This document shows positions 25,473 through 34,452 of a stretch of DNA of 64,000 nt, piece by piece (position 1 is the stretch's first letter; every line of letters begins with the position of its first letter). The stretch lies in contig CBDBCU010000008.1 in NCBI GenBank assembly GCA_965203435.1, positions 437,280 through 501,279 of the forward strand, written 5' to 3'. The position numbers and the translations under genes were made by a program. The notes under the pieces were generated by a model that did no database searches, was not told the origin of the DNA, and saw only the letters and a program-made list of their open reading frames with translations. This DNA comes from CBDBCU01 sp965203435. Lineage in GTDB: Bacteria > Chloroflexota > Dehalococcoidia > Lucifugimonadales > UBA3495.

Positions 25473-26327
25473 ATGCCACGGTTGACCGTCTTTCCGGCCT
25501 TGGCCCTGTTCCTCTTTTCCGCCTTACTGCTGGCCTGCGCGGCCCCTACGCCCACGGCCACGCCTTATCCCACCTATACGCCTTATCCGACGGCGACCTC
25601 CGTCCCCACCGCTACCCCTTACCCGACCTACACGCCGCCGCCTACGGCCACGGCCGTCCCCACCGCTACACCCTATCCCTCACCGACGCCGCAGCCGACT
25701 GCGACGTTCTACCCTACCTACACGCCCTATCCGACGCCGGCCAGCGTCCCTACCGCCACGCCCTATCCTACCTATACTCCCTACCCCACCTATACGCCGG
25801 AAATGCGCCCCACGCCGACCTTTACCCCGTGGCCGGCCAGTTACTTGTGGGAAACTTACACCTCGCCACACAGCGGCTTTGTTCTGTCTTATCCCTATGA
25901 CTGGTTTATGCTTGGGGCGGAGAACGAGCCCGGGGGCGATTACTTTTGGATTACGCATTTCTCCGTTTATTCCCCGGATTTCGAAGCAAACGCCAGCGTT
26001 CTGACCAGTTACTCGGTTATCGGTTGGGATTATGGTCCTGGCTCTTACGCGGATTCGGTTAGCGAGAGGTTACGGGAAAATGCCGAGGAGAAAGCATACG
26101 GCCTTGAGTCGTTAACTGTTACTTCCTTGGTCGCCTTGTCGCCGACGGTCGTCGACGTCGAATTGGAAATGCGGTGGGAAAACGGTTGCGCCGAAACCAG
26201 GTATGAGCGATATATTGCGGCATCCCGTTACGAGTATCAGGTCTATCTTTCCGTGTGCAAGTCGGCGGATTACTTGTATGACGCCGACTTGGCCCGCGAG
26301 ATTCTGGATCGGTTCCGACACAATTAG
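25473..26327 (+). CDS. Lipoprotein with Thr-Pro repeat stalk
   Basis: A 284-residue exported lipoprotein. The signal peptide ends in the lipobox LLAC at about residues 20-23. Residues 25-125 are near-perfect TPYPTYTPYPTAT-type repeats, a rigid stalk of the sort common in Chloroflexota surface proteins. The C-terminal globular part (SPHSGFVLSYPYDWFML onwards) resembles PsbP-like domains that sense or bind small ligands, though this match is weak. Its first about 22 residues and promoter match the gene at 44108. Confidence 0.8.
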   Translation: MPRLTVFPALALFLFSALLLACAAPTPTATPYPTYTPYPTATSVPTATPYPTYTPPPTATAVPTATPYPSPTPQPTATFYPTYTPYPTPASVPTATPYPTYTPYPTYTPEMRPTPTFTPWPASYLWETYTSPHSGFVLSYPYDWFMLGAENEPGGDYFWITHFSVYSPDFEANASVLTSYSVIGWDYGPGSYADSVSERLRENAEEKAYGLESLTVTSLVALSPTVVDVELEMRWENGCAETRYERYIAASRYEYQVYLSVCKSADYLYDADLAREILDRFRHN

Positions 26328-26451
26328 GCGGGGGCGCGGCAGTTCCGCCAGCATACGAAACTTTCCCCCCATTTGCCCCCTAACCCCAACCAGTGGTATC
26401 CTTTGCTTGGCCCCGGAAAGGGGAAACCTTGTTTTGACTGGGGGGTAGGTT

Positions 26452-26796
26452 ATGAAAGTTGCGGCCTTGCTTTGCGGGGTCATCGGCGGGCTGGCCGGGT
26501 TGGTCGGCGCGCTTATAGTTTTCGGGGTCGGGGCGCTTATCGGCGGCTTTGGCGGCGGCGGGGGTGTGGCCCTGGACGGCATTGGCGCGCTGGTTATGGC
26601 GGTGGTCGGAATTGTCGGCGGGGCGATGGCTATTGCCAAGCCGCTGCCGGCCGCCATCCTGATGGCCGTGGCCGCCGTGCTGGGTTTCATATTCATCACC
26701 GTCGGCTTTTTCATCGGCTCCATCCTGCTGCTGATTGGCGCCGTATTGGCCTTTGTGCCTTGGCTCCAAGGGCGGCGGGCCGGAGGGCAAAGCTGA
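26452..26796 (+). CDS. Four-helix membrane protein (DUF4064-like), copy 1
   Basis: A 114-residue protein with four hydrophobic segments. It begins MKVAALLCGVIGGLAGLVGA, has a Gly-rich loop and a central MAIAKPLPAAILM, and ends in a short basic tail. It is a paralogue of 45799-46122, and both follow a TP-rich lipoprotein gene. The topology resembles DUF4064 proteins. A stress-response or envelope role is possible but not shown. Confidence 0.7.
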   Translation: MKVAALLCGVIGGLAGLVGALIVFGVGALIGGFGGGGGVALDGIGALVMAVVGIVGGAMAIAKPLPAAILMAVAAVLGFIFITVGFFIGSILLLIGAVLAFVPWLQGRRAGGQS

Positions 26797-26872
26797 AACA
26801 AAACCCATCCGGGGCCGGTTGGAAAAACCGGCCCGGGATTGGGTAAGCCGAAAATCTTAACGGAGGGAGGCA

Positions 26873-27190
26873 ATGACGACTTTCCCCGTTCCCCATAAAG
26901 AGGTGGAACTAATTCCGGCGGCCGCCGCCATTGGCGCGTCCGGGTGGCAGTTGTCCCGGGATTTGGCGGTGGACCTGGAATATGCCGACGGGTATGTAAT
27001 AGCCACCAGCGCCTGGGTGGACGAATACGGCTATGGCGACACCAAGGAAAGCGCTCTTGCCGATTTGCTCCTTTCCTTGCTCGAGCTGCGCCAGTCCCTG
27101 GAGCGGCAAAAGCGGGAAAGCCAGCTTTCCGATGAACTGCTCGCCATCCGGGATAAGCTGAACATCCTTTTGACGGCGGCCGGCCGCTAA
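26873..27190 (+). CDS. Solitary antitoxin-like small protein
   Basis: A 105-residue protein with the motif DEYGYGDTKESALADLLLSL and a long C-terminal helix. It is a relative of the coupled pair member at 6571-6906 but has no partner gene next to it. ACGGAGGGAGG before the ATG gives a strong ribosome site. Function unknown. Confidence 0.6.
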   Translation: MTTFPVPHKEVELIPAAAAIGASGWQLSRDLAVDLEYADGYVIATSAWVDEYGYGDTKESALADLLLSLLELRQSLERQKRESQLSDELLAIRDKLNILLTAAGR

Positions 27191-27242
27191 CCGGAACTAT
27201 AATCAGCCGGCAAGCCCGGCCAAGCCGGTGATTGCCCCCGCG

Positions 27243-28142
27243 CTACCCCCCCGGCCGGTCAAAATCCTGCCCCACATCCCGCAGGAACTCCTCGATGTCC
27301 GGGGACAGCGGGGTCGGCGGCGGGGCCTCGGCCCGCCGTTCGGCGTCATAGTGTTCCTCCAACTGCTGCAACAGCTCGGCGACGCTGGCTCCCTCGGCGC
27401 TGACCATTCCGGCAATGGAATCGTACTGCTCCTGCCCCCGTTCCCGGTCAATCAACCGCTCCGGCAGGCCATAAAAATCGCACAGCAGCTCCATCAGCCG
27501 GGCCGCGCCCTGCCAATCCTCCTCCACCTGAAAGTATTGCGGCAGATGCACCACAAAGGTGCGGGTTGCTACGCCCTGCCGCGCCGCCTCCTGGGGAATC
27601 AGATAGGTGATGGTGGTGGGGCCTTCGTAGTCGCTGGCCCGCACGCCGGCCCGCCGCTGTTCCGCAGCCAGCTCCTCCGGCGCGCCGGGGCCGCCGCCGG
27701 AGCCGGACACCAGCAACGGCCGGGTATGCGGCACCATATCGTACATCGCCCCCACCAGGGCATAGCGGCGCACCCCCAGGCGGGTCAGCAGTTCCAGCAC
27801 CGCCTCGGTATAATCCTCCCCATAGCGATGCGGCTCCAGCAGATGGGCCATTACCAAGTCCGGCCCTTGCTCCCGCACGGCGTAGCGGATGATGGTGTTG
27901 GGGATGGTAACTTCCCGTTTGCCCAGGTTAATCAGGGAACGGGGGCGGTAGCGGGTAAAGTCGTAGAACCGGCCCGGCTGCCGCAGGCGGCCCAATTCTT
28001 TGGCCCGCAGATGCCGCTCCAGGCGATTCAGGGTGATGCTGCCCACCCGGCCCACATCAATCCAGGGGCGCAGCACGGCCAGCAGGTGCGGCTCCTTCAG
28101 CTCCGGCAAAGGTTCGGTCAGGTCAAACTCGCTGATTTTCAT
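27243..28142 (-). CDS. PAC2 family protein
   Basis: A 299-residue protein of the PAC2 (proteasome assembly chaperone 2-like) family: LGKREVTIPNTIIRYAVREQGPD and LELLTRLGVRRYALVGAMYDMVPHTRP lie in the core fold, and VPHTRPLLVSGSG is typical. Bacterial members are often linked to ATP-grasp or proteasome genes; none is here. The start was set at 28142; an ATG nine bases upstream is equally possible. The longer open frame upstream is a shadow of the LRR gene. Confidence 0.8.
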   Translation of the reverse strand: MKISEFDLTEPLPELKEPHLLAVLRPWIDVGRVGSITLNRLERHLRAKELGRLRQPGRFYDFTRYRPRSLINLGKREVTIPNTIIRYAVREQGPDLVMAHLLEPHRYGEDYTEAVLELLTRLGVRRYALVGAMYDMVPHTRPLLVSGSGGGPGAPEELAAEQRRAGVRASDYEGPTTITYLIPQEAARQGVATRTFVVHLPQYFQVEEDWQGAARLMELLCDFYGLPERLIDRERGQEQYDSIAGMVSAEGASVAELLQQLEEHYDAERRAEAPPPTPLSPDIEEFLRDVGQDFDRPGG

Positions 28143-28210
28143 ACCGCCCATTGTGGCACAGCGGCCGGCCGTTGGCAAGTACCCCGGCGGCCGGATTTCC
28201 CGGTTTGGTA

Positions 28211-28216
28211 TATAAT
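28211..28216 (+). promoter_or_regulatory. Candidate -10 box of the LRR gene
   Basis: TATAAT 35 bases before the LRR lipoprotein start; no good -35 box at the usual distance. Confidence 0.4.
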
Positions 28217-28250
28217 GCCCGGCTGAATGCCAAATTGAGGTTTCCGCCCT

Positions 28251-29009
28251 ATGTTTTTCCGGCCTTTTGCGCTGATTGTCCTGGCCCTGATTGCCCTGCC
28301 GCTGGCGGCTTGCGCCGGCGGCGGGACGGATTCCGCTGCCGTGGCCGCCGACCGGGCGGCTTTGCAAGCCCTGTATGCCGCCGCCGGCGGAGCGCAGTGG
28401 CGGCATCCGGATAACTGGCTTTCCGACCGGCCCCTGGGCGAGTGGGCCGGCGTGACCGTGAACCGGCAAGGCCGGGTTACGGCTCTGGATTTGAGTTTTA
28501 ACAACCTGCGGGGGCCGCTGCCGCCGGAGTTGGGCCAGTTGTCCGCCTTGACCCGGGTCAATTTCAGCTACAATCACCTGACCGGCCCGATCCCGCCGGA
28601 GTTGGGCAACTTGTCTTCCTTGCGCCGCTGGCTTTCCTACCAGAACGAACTGACCGGGGAAATCCCGCCGGAGTTGGGCCACCTGGCCTCTTTGACCGTG
28701 CTGGATTTGTACCAGAACCAACTGACCGGATCCATCCCGCCGGAATTGGGGCGGTTGTCGCAACTGATTTATCTGGATGTGGGCATCAACCGATTAACCG
28801 GCCCCATACCGGCCGAGTTGGGCCGCCTGGTCAACTTGAACTACCTGGCTTTCACCGACAACCGGCTGGACGGTCCCTTGCCGGCCGCCTTGACCGCCCT
28901 GCCCCGACTGGATTTTCTGGGCTTTGCCGCCAACCCCGGCCTCTGCGCCCCGGCGGCAATGCAGGATTGGCTGCGGGACATTGCGACGGTAGTAGGGGAG
29001 GCGTGCTGA
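28251..29009 (+). CDS. Leucine-rich repeat lipoprotein
   Basis: A 252-residue protein with a lipobox (ALPLAACAGG, about residues 14-23). A capping segment (DRAALQALYAAAGGAQWRH and WAGVTVNRQGRVTALDL) precedes about five plant-type LRRs (N-LTGPIPPELGxLxxLxxLxL). The capping and repeat types are those of bacterial and plant extracellular LRR proteins, which usually bind proteins or glycans. A third repeat is irregular (LRRWLSYQNELTG). It is divergent from the PAC2 gene. TGA is its stop codon, which shows TGA still ends translation here. Confidence 0.85.
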   Translation: MFFRPFALIVLALIALPLAACAGGGTDSAAVAADRAALQALYAAAGGAQWRHPDNWLSDRPLGEWAGVTVNRQGRVTALDLSFNNLRGPLPPELGQLSALTRVNFSYNHLTGPIPPELGNLSSLRRWLSYQNELTGEIPPELGHLASLTVLDLYQNQLTGSIPPELGRLSQLIYLDVGINRLTGPIPAELGRLVNLNYLAFTDNRLDGPLPAALTALPRLDFLGFAANPGLCAPAAMQDWLRDIATVVGEAC

Positions 29010-29064
29010 AATCCGGCGATTATTTCGGGAACAAAAGCGGTGGGGTCAGCCCTGCCGCCGCCGC

Positions 29065-29093
29065 TGGCATAAAGCCTCTTATCCTGCTATAGT
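29065..29093 (+). promoter_or_regulatory. Candidate promoter of the methylase gene
   Basis: TGGCAT (29065-29070), 17 bases, TATAGT (29088-29093), 30 bases before the ATG, with GAGGGAAAGGAC as ribosome site. Confidence 0.45.
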
Positions 29094-29122
29094 AGCGGTG
29101 GATTTCCCGAGGGAAAGGACAA

Positions 29123-32056
29123 ATGACGCCGCATCACGCCGAATCCAACGCTAATACTTTCTTGGGCGACTTGCTCCGGCCAATGTTGGGCCGGAACGCC
29201 GCCTTGGCCCAGAACTCCCGGACGATTGTCGGTCATCCCGGCTGGCAGCCGGATTTGCTGATTACCGCGCCGGGCCGTTCCGCCGTGGTAGTGGAAGCCG
29301 AATATACGCCGGCGGCCAATGTGGAGCAGGAAGCCAAAGACCGCTTGGGCCATGAGGTTACGATACATCGCTTGCCTATCGAGGCGGCCATTGCCCTGCG
29401 TTACCCCCCGGGGGTCGACACGGCCCCGGATTTGCGGGCGGCGGTCAAGGACGCCCGCTTTTCCTATTGCGCGTTCACCGTGACGGACTACCGCCCCACC
29501 CCGGAGGGGGAAATAACGGAAACCGCCCGGTTCCCGGAATCCGGCTGGCTGGAGGGCAGTCTGACCGACTTGGCCGACCTGATTCGGCTGGTATCGGTGC
29601 CGCAGCTGCCGGTGAAAGACGCCACCGACGCGCTGCAAAAGGGCATCGACCGGGTCGTCCTTACCCTGGATGAACTGGAAAATAACCGGCCCGCGATCAA
29701 TCAGCGGATCGCCAAACTGCTGGGAATGGACAATGTGCCCGCAACCCGTCGCATGGCCGGGGCGATTCTGACCAATGCCGCGGTCTTTCACGAGCGCATT
29801 GCCGGCAACCACGACGAGATTAACCCCCTGTCCCTAGTTTGCGGCCCCGAAGTAACCAATCCCAAAGCGGAAACAAAGGCCGCTTGGCAAGCCATCCTGG
29901 ACATCAACTACCATCCCATTTTTGACATTGCCCGCCGCCTCCTGGACCTCCTGCCGTCCCGGTCGGCCGCCGCTATTCTGCACACCCTGGAATACACAGC
30001 CGGGGAAGTGGAAAGCGTCGGCGTGGAAAACTCCCACGACTTGACCGGCCGGGTGTTCCAGCGCTTGATTGCCGACCGCAAGTACCTGGCTACTTTCTAC
30101 ACCCGGCCCGCATCGGCCGCCCTGTTAGCCCGCTTGGCCGTAGCCAAAATGGAAAAGGTGGATTGGGCCGACCAGGATGCTATCGGCAAACTGCGAATTG
30201 GCGATTTCGCCTGCGGCACCGGCGCCCTGTTGTCGGCGGTCTATGAACAAATCGCCGCCCGCCACGAACGGGCCGGCGGCAATCTGGAACGACTGCATCC
30301 GGCAATGATGCAGAACGTGCTTTATGGCTGCGATGTTCTCCCTTCCGCCATCCACATCACCGGTTCCACCCTGTCGGGGGCGCAGCCCCATGTGGATTAC
30401 AAACAATCCCGCCTCTATAATATGCCCTACGGCCGCCTGAGCGACGGCAGCGTAGCTATTGGCTCGCTGGATTTCCTGAAGTCCGACGCTCAGCTGACTT
30501 TGAGCAACTTCAGCGATCCCGCGACCCGCACCGGAAGTACCGGGGACGCCGCCGCCGGGCAAGCCATCGCCGAAATCAAAGATTCCACCTTTGACCTGAT
30601 AATTATGAACCCGCCCTTTACCCGGGCCACCAATCATGAGGGCGCGCACGCCGATGTGGTCAACCCGGCCTTTGCCGCCTTTGCTGCCAGCAAAGCCGAT
30701 ATGAACGCGATGGGGCGGCGGATGACCGCATTGGGCAAGGGCATATCCGGCTATCACGGCAATGCTGGTATGGCCTCCGCTTTTGCGGCCTTAGCCGACA
30801 AGAAACTCAAACCCGGCGGCATCCTGGCGTTGGTATTGCCTTTGTCCGCCGCCGCCGGTTCGTCTTGGCAAGGTTTCCGGCAGATGCTGGCCGCCGGCTA
30901 CGACAGCCTGACCGTTTTGAGCATCGCCGCCAACGACAAGGATATGTCCTTTTCCTCGGATACCGGAATGGCGGAATGTCTGGTCGTGGCCCGCAAACTT
31001 CGAGACGGGGAAACTCCGGCGGAATCGGCCCGCTTTACTTCCCTGCGCCGCCGGCCGCCCGGCTTTGCCGCCGCCGCTGAAGTAGCCAAAGGCATATTGT
31101 CCGCTGCGGAAATCCGGGATGTTGCGGGTGGTCCTTACGGGGGTACTCCTTTGTTCGCCGGCGATGAATTGGTTGGCGAAATGTTGACCGCCCCGATCCA
31201 GTCCGATGGCCGGATTTGGGGCAGCGTACGAATTTCCGACCCTTCCGTGGCGCAAGTTGCCCACGCGTTGACCCTTTCTGAACTGTGGTTGCCCCGGGGC
31301 CAAAAATTGAAACTCCCGGTCTTGCCCCTGGGCCAAATCGGAAGTTTGGGCTTGGTTTCCCGGGACATCGACGGCCCCCAGCCGAGGGGTGCTTTTGACC
31401 GGGCGGCCTTTAGCCCGACGGCTACCTATCCCGCATTGTGGAATCACGATGCCGACAAGGAAAGCAAAATAGTCTGTCAACCGGATTCGTCCTTGCGGGT
31501 TCGGCTGGGGATGGAGCAAAAAGCCGAAACCACTTGGCAAGTCGCCAGCCGCGCCCACCTTAACACTGAGTTCACCTTTGGCTCCCAGCCCCTTGCCGTT
31601 GCCTTTACGGAGAACGATTCGATGGGCGGCCGGGTATGGCCTAATGTGAAGTTTTCGGACACCAAGTTTGACTACGCCTTTTCGCTATGGGGAAATTCCA
31701 CCCTGGGTCTGGTTTCTTACTGGTGGCACTCCACCCGGCAGCAATCCAGCAAGGCGACGGTTTCCGTCCGCACTGCCGAGTCTCTGCCGGTCTTGGACTT
31801 CCGCGCCTTGACCGACGACCAACTATCCACCGCCCAGGAAATTTTTGAGGAGTTCCGGGATAAGGAACTACAGCCGGCCTACCTGGCCGATGCCGACCCC
31901 AACCGGGCTTTGCTCGACCGCCGAGTTCTCTGTGACTTGCTGGGCTTTGACGCCGCGGTGTATCAGGGCGTCCGGCGGTTGGCGGAAAAGTGGTGCGCCG
32001 AGCCGTCAGTCCACGGCGGCAAGGCGCGGCCTAAGGATGCCCGGTTCATTGCCTGA
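29123..32056 (+). CDS. N-6 DNA methylase with nuclease-like N-terminus (type IIG-like restriction-modification enzyme)
   Basis: A 977-residue protein. Residues 43-60 read PDLLI, a 13-residue spacing and VEAEY, a PD-(D/E)xE core (BamHI uses such an ExE) that suggests an N-terminal nuclease. A helical connector follows (about 200-330). The methylase has motif I as DFACGTGALLSA at about 360 and motif IV as IIMNPPFTRA at about 494, the adenine N6 type. The C-terminal about 300 residues probably recognise DNA. No separate restriction or specificity gene is adjacent, so a single-chain enzyme is the simplest reading. Restriction activity is an inference. Confidence 0.8.
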   Translation: MTPHHAESNANTFLGDLLRPMLGRNAALAQNSRTIVGHPGWQPDLLITAPGRSAVVVEAEYTPAANVEQEAKDRLGHEVTIHRLPIEAAIALRYPPGVDTAPDLRAAVKDARFSYCAFTVTDYRPTPEGEITETARFPESGWLEGSLTDLADLIRLVSVPQLPVKDATDALQKGIDRVVLTLDELENNRPAINQRIAKLLGMDNVPATRRMAGAILTNAAVFHERIAGNHDEINPLSLVCGPEVTNPKAETKAAWQAILDINYHPIFDIARRLLDLLPSRSAAAILHTLEYTAGEVESVGVENSHDLTGRVFQRLIADRKYLATFYTRPASAALLARLAVAKMEKVDWADQDAIGKLRIGDFACGTGALLSAVYEQIAARHERAGGNLERLHPAMMQNVLYGCDVLPSAIHITGSTLSGAQPHVDYKQSRLYNMPYGRLSDGSVAIGSLDFLKSDAQLTLSNFSDPATRTGSTGDAAAGQAIAEIKDSTFDLIIMNPPFTRATNHEGAHADVVNPAFAAFAASKADMNAMGRRMTALGKGISGYHGNAGMASAFAALADKKLKPGGILALVLPLSAAAGSSWQGFRQMLAAGYDSLTVLSIAANDKDMSFSSDTGMAECLVVARKLRDGETPAESARFTSLRRRPPGFAAAAEVAKGILSAAEIRDVAGGPYGGTPLFAGDELVGEMLTAPIQSDGRIWGSVRISDPSVAQVAHALTLSELWLPRGQKLKLPVLPLGQIGSLGLVSRDIDGPQPRGAFDRAAFSPTATYPALWNHDADKESKIVCQPDSSLRVRLGMEQKAETTWQVASRAHLNTEFTFGSQPLAVAFTENDSMGGRVWPNVKFSDTKFDYAFSLWGNSTLGLVSYWWHSTRQQSSKATVSVRTAESLPVLDFRALTDDQLSTAQEIFEEFRDKELQPAYLADADPNRALLDRRVLCDLLGFDAAVYQGVRRLAEKWCAEPSVHGGKARPKDARFIA

Positions 32057-32084
32057 CTTTTGCCTTGCCGGGACTAACCCGCCT

Positions 32085-32594
32085 ATGACCACCATCACCA
32101 CCAACAATCCCCCTTTCCGCATTGGCATTGGTTTTGATGCCCATGCCCTGGCGGCCGGGCGGCGGCTGGTGCTGGGCGGCGTGGCCATCCCTTTTGACCA
32201 GGGTTTGGTGGGCCACAGCGACGGGGATGTGCTGTTCCACGCTATTATGGACGCCCTGCTGGGGGCGGCTAACTTGGGCGACAAAGGGCAGCATTTTCCC
32301 TCCGCCGAGGAACGGTATCGGGATATAGCCAGCCGGCAGCTGCTGGCCCAAGTCGGCCAATTGCTGGCCGCCCAGGGGTGGCAGATTGGCAACATTGATG
32401 CTACAATGGTGGCGCAGCAGCCCCGGCTGGGGCCTTTCATCCCGCAAATGCGGGAAAAGGCGGCGGCCGCCTTGGCTATATCCCCGGAACGGGTCAGCGT
32501 CAAGGTAACGACCACCGACTATCTGGGCTTTACCGGGCGCGCTGAGGGCATCGCCGCCGTGGCGGTGGCCCTGCTTTTCCGGCAAGAATCTTGA
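32085..32594 (+). CDS. ispF: 2-C-methyl-D-erythritol 2,4-cyclodiphosphate synthase
   Basis: A 169-residue IspF of the MEP isoprenoid pathway. GIGFDAHAL carries the Asp/His zinc ligands, GHSDGDVLFHAIMDALLGAA the second His and substrate site, and the closing TTTDYLGFTGRAEGIAA is close to the usual TTEKLGFxGRxEGIAA, with a changed TDY. The ATG at 32085 is used; a longer frame upstream is spurious. It ends in TGA and lies three bases before cysS. ispD is not present in the window. Confidence 0.93.
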   Translation: MTTITTNNPPFRIGIGFDAHALAAGRRLVLGGVAIPFDQGLVGHSDGDVLFHAIMDALLGAANLGDKGQHFPSAEERYRDIASRQLLAQVGQLLAAQGWQIGNIDATMVAQQPRLGPFIPQMREKAAAALAISPERVSVKVTTTDYLGFTGRAEGIAAVAVALLFRQES

Positions 32595-32597
32595 GCA

Positions 32598-34016
32598 GTG
32601 GCAAAGGTTATGCGCCTCTACAACACCCTGACCGGCCAGCAGCGGGAGTTCGTCCCGGCGGATGGCAACACCGTGCAGATGTATGTCTGCGGCGTAACCC
32701 CCTATTCCGCGACCCATGTGGGCCACGCCCTCAGCTATGTCATCTTTGACACCCTGCGCCGCTATCTGGAACATCAGGGCTACGGGGTGCGGCATATCCA
32801 GAACTTTACCGATGTGGATGACAAAATCATCCAGCGGGCCCAGGAATCCGGCCGCAGCGAGACCGATCTGGCGGAACGCTATATCGCCGACTTTTTCCGG
32901 GTGATGGACGCCCTGAACATCCGCCGGGCCGACGCCTATCCCCGGGCCACCCAGGAAATTCCCGGCATCCTGGCCGCCATTCAGGATTTGGTGGACAAGG
33001 GCTTTGCCTATCCGGCCGCCGGGGATGTCTATTTCCGGGTGCGTCAAATCCCGGACTACGGCAAGCTGAGCCACCGCACTTTGGAGGGGATGATTGCCGG
33101 CGCTCGGGTGCAAGTGGACGCCGACAAGGAACATCCCATGGACTTTGTCCTGTGGAAAGGGGCCAAGCCCGGCGAACCCGCTTGGGACAGCCCTTGGGGG
33201 CCGGGCCGTCCCGGTTGGCATATCGAATGCACCGCCATGTCCCTGCGCTATCTGGACTATCCCCTGGACATTCACGGCGGCGGGCAGGATTTGATTTTCC
33301 CCCATCACGAAAACGAAATCGCCCAGAGCGAGGCTTATACCGGGGCCGCGCCCTTTGCCCGCTATTGGGTGCATAACGGCCTGCTGCAACTGGGCGCGGA
33401 CAAGATGAGCAAGTCCCTGGGCAATCTGGTTTCCGTAGAGGAGGCGTTGGAAAATTACAGTGCCGATGCGTTGCGGGCCTATCTGCTCAGTTCCCACTAC
33501 CGCAGCCCCCTCCAGTATGGGGATGAGGGGGCGGCCGCTATGGAGCGCAGCCTGGCCCGTTTCCATCACGCCCTGCGTCCCGGCCCGGCGGCCAGCGGCG
33601 ACGACAGCGCCAGCGCTAGGCCGGCCGCATTGGACGCCGCCTCTTTCCGGGAGAGGTTTATCGCGGCGATGGATGATGACCTGAACACGCCGCAGGCTTT
33701 AGCCGCCCTCTTTGACCTGGCCCGGGAAATCAACCGGGCCCGGGACGGCGGCCAGCCGATTGTCGCCGCCCAGGAAACTTTGCGGGAGTTGGGCGGATTG
33801 TTGGGCTTGACCTTTGCGGATCGCGGCCCGGCGGCCGGGGCGGCGCAACTGGCGGCCCAGCCCTTTATCGAAATGCTGGTCAGCGCCCGTTCCGAACTGC
33901 GCCAAGCCCGCCAATACGCCCTGGCCGACCGCATCCGCGACCAACTGGCCGCCCAGGGCGTAACTCTAGAGGACACCCCCGAGGGCACCCTCTGGCAATA
34001 CCAGCGGCCGGAGTAA
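32598..34016 (+). CDS. cysS: Cysteinyl-tRNA synthetase
   Basis: A 472-residue class I synthetase. CGVTPYSATHVGHALS has the zinc Cys and the HIGH-like HVGH. The remaining zinc ligands are in WHIECTAMS and HHENEIAQSE. The KMSKS loop reads DKMSKSLGN at about 265-272. A C-terminal helical anticodon domain follows. Starts at GTG 32598 or ATG 32610 are both possible. The operon with ispF is a common bacterial arrangement. It charges tRNA-Cys. Confidence 0.95.
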   Translation: MAKVMRLYNTLTGQQREFVPADGNTVQMYVCGVTPYSATHVGHALSYVIFDTLRRYLEHQGYGVRHIQNFTDVDDKIIQRAQESGRSETDLAERYIADFFRVMDALNIRRADAYPRATQEIPGILAAIQDLVDKGFAYPAAGDVYFRVRQIPDYGKLSHRTLEGMIAGARVQVDADKEHPMDFVLWKGAKPGEPAWDSPWGPGRPGWHIECTAMSLRYLDYPLDIHGGGQDLIFPHHENEIAQSEAYTGAAPFARYWVHNGLLQLGADKMSKSLGNLVSVEEALENYSADALRAYLLSSHYRSPLQYGDEGAAAMERSLARFHHALRPGPAASGDDSASARPAALDAASFRERFIAAMDDDLNTPQALAALFDLAREINRARDGGQPIVAAQETLRELGGLLGLTFADRGPAAGAAQLAAQPFIEMLVSARSELRQARQYALADRIRDQLAAQGVTLEDTPEGTLWQYQRPE

Positions 34017-34059
34017 CGGGGGGACGGCCGCCTATACTTGACACCCCCCCTTACCGTTA

Positions 34060-34316
34060 TGCCCGGCCGCCCTACCGTCCTTCCGGGCCGCCCTACCGTC
34101 CTTCCGGGCCGCCCTACCGTCCCTCCGGGCCGCCCCCCTACCGTCATTCCCGCGTAAGCGGGAATCCCTACGGTACTGAAAAGACAATCCTGTTGCCCTC
34201 CGCACCGTTAGGGATTCCCGCTTACGCGGGAATGACGGTAAAGAGGGCGGCGGGAAGGACGGTTGCGGCCGCCGCAGCCACCCCCTCCGCTCCTCCTGAA
34301 CTTGTTGCAGGATGGC
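34060..34316. repeat. R1 repeats, a 21-bp tandem array and one R2 copy
   Basis: Three tandem 21-base units (CCTACCGTCCTTCCGGGCCGC) at 34071-34133 run into an inverted R1 pair (34140-34165, 34210-34237). An R2-like core follows at 34290-34316. The remaining 34317-34452 shows nothing but a weak TAAAAT at 34395. Confidence 0.8.
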
Positions 34317-34452
34317 ATTGCCTGAGGCGCAGCTTTCCGCCCCGGATCCCCAAATTCCCTTTGCCGGCCTATAGACCGGCCCCCCGGCTAGCGCTAAAAT
34401 TGCCCTTTCCCCCGACCCCCGACACTTTCCCCCAAGCCAAAGGGAGGGCTGG

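Noticed and set aside
28143..28763. N-terminal extension of the PAC2 protein to 506 residues
   Set aside because: The extension is antisense to the well-supported LRR lipoprotein gene and crosses its promoter.
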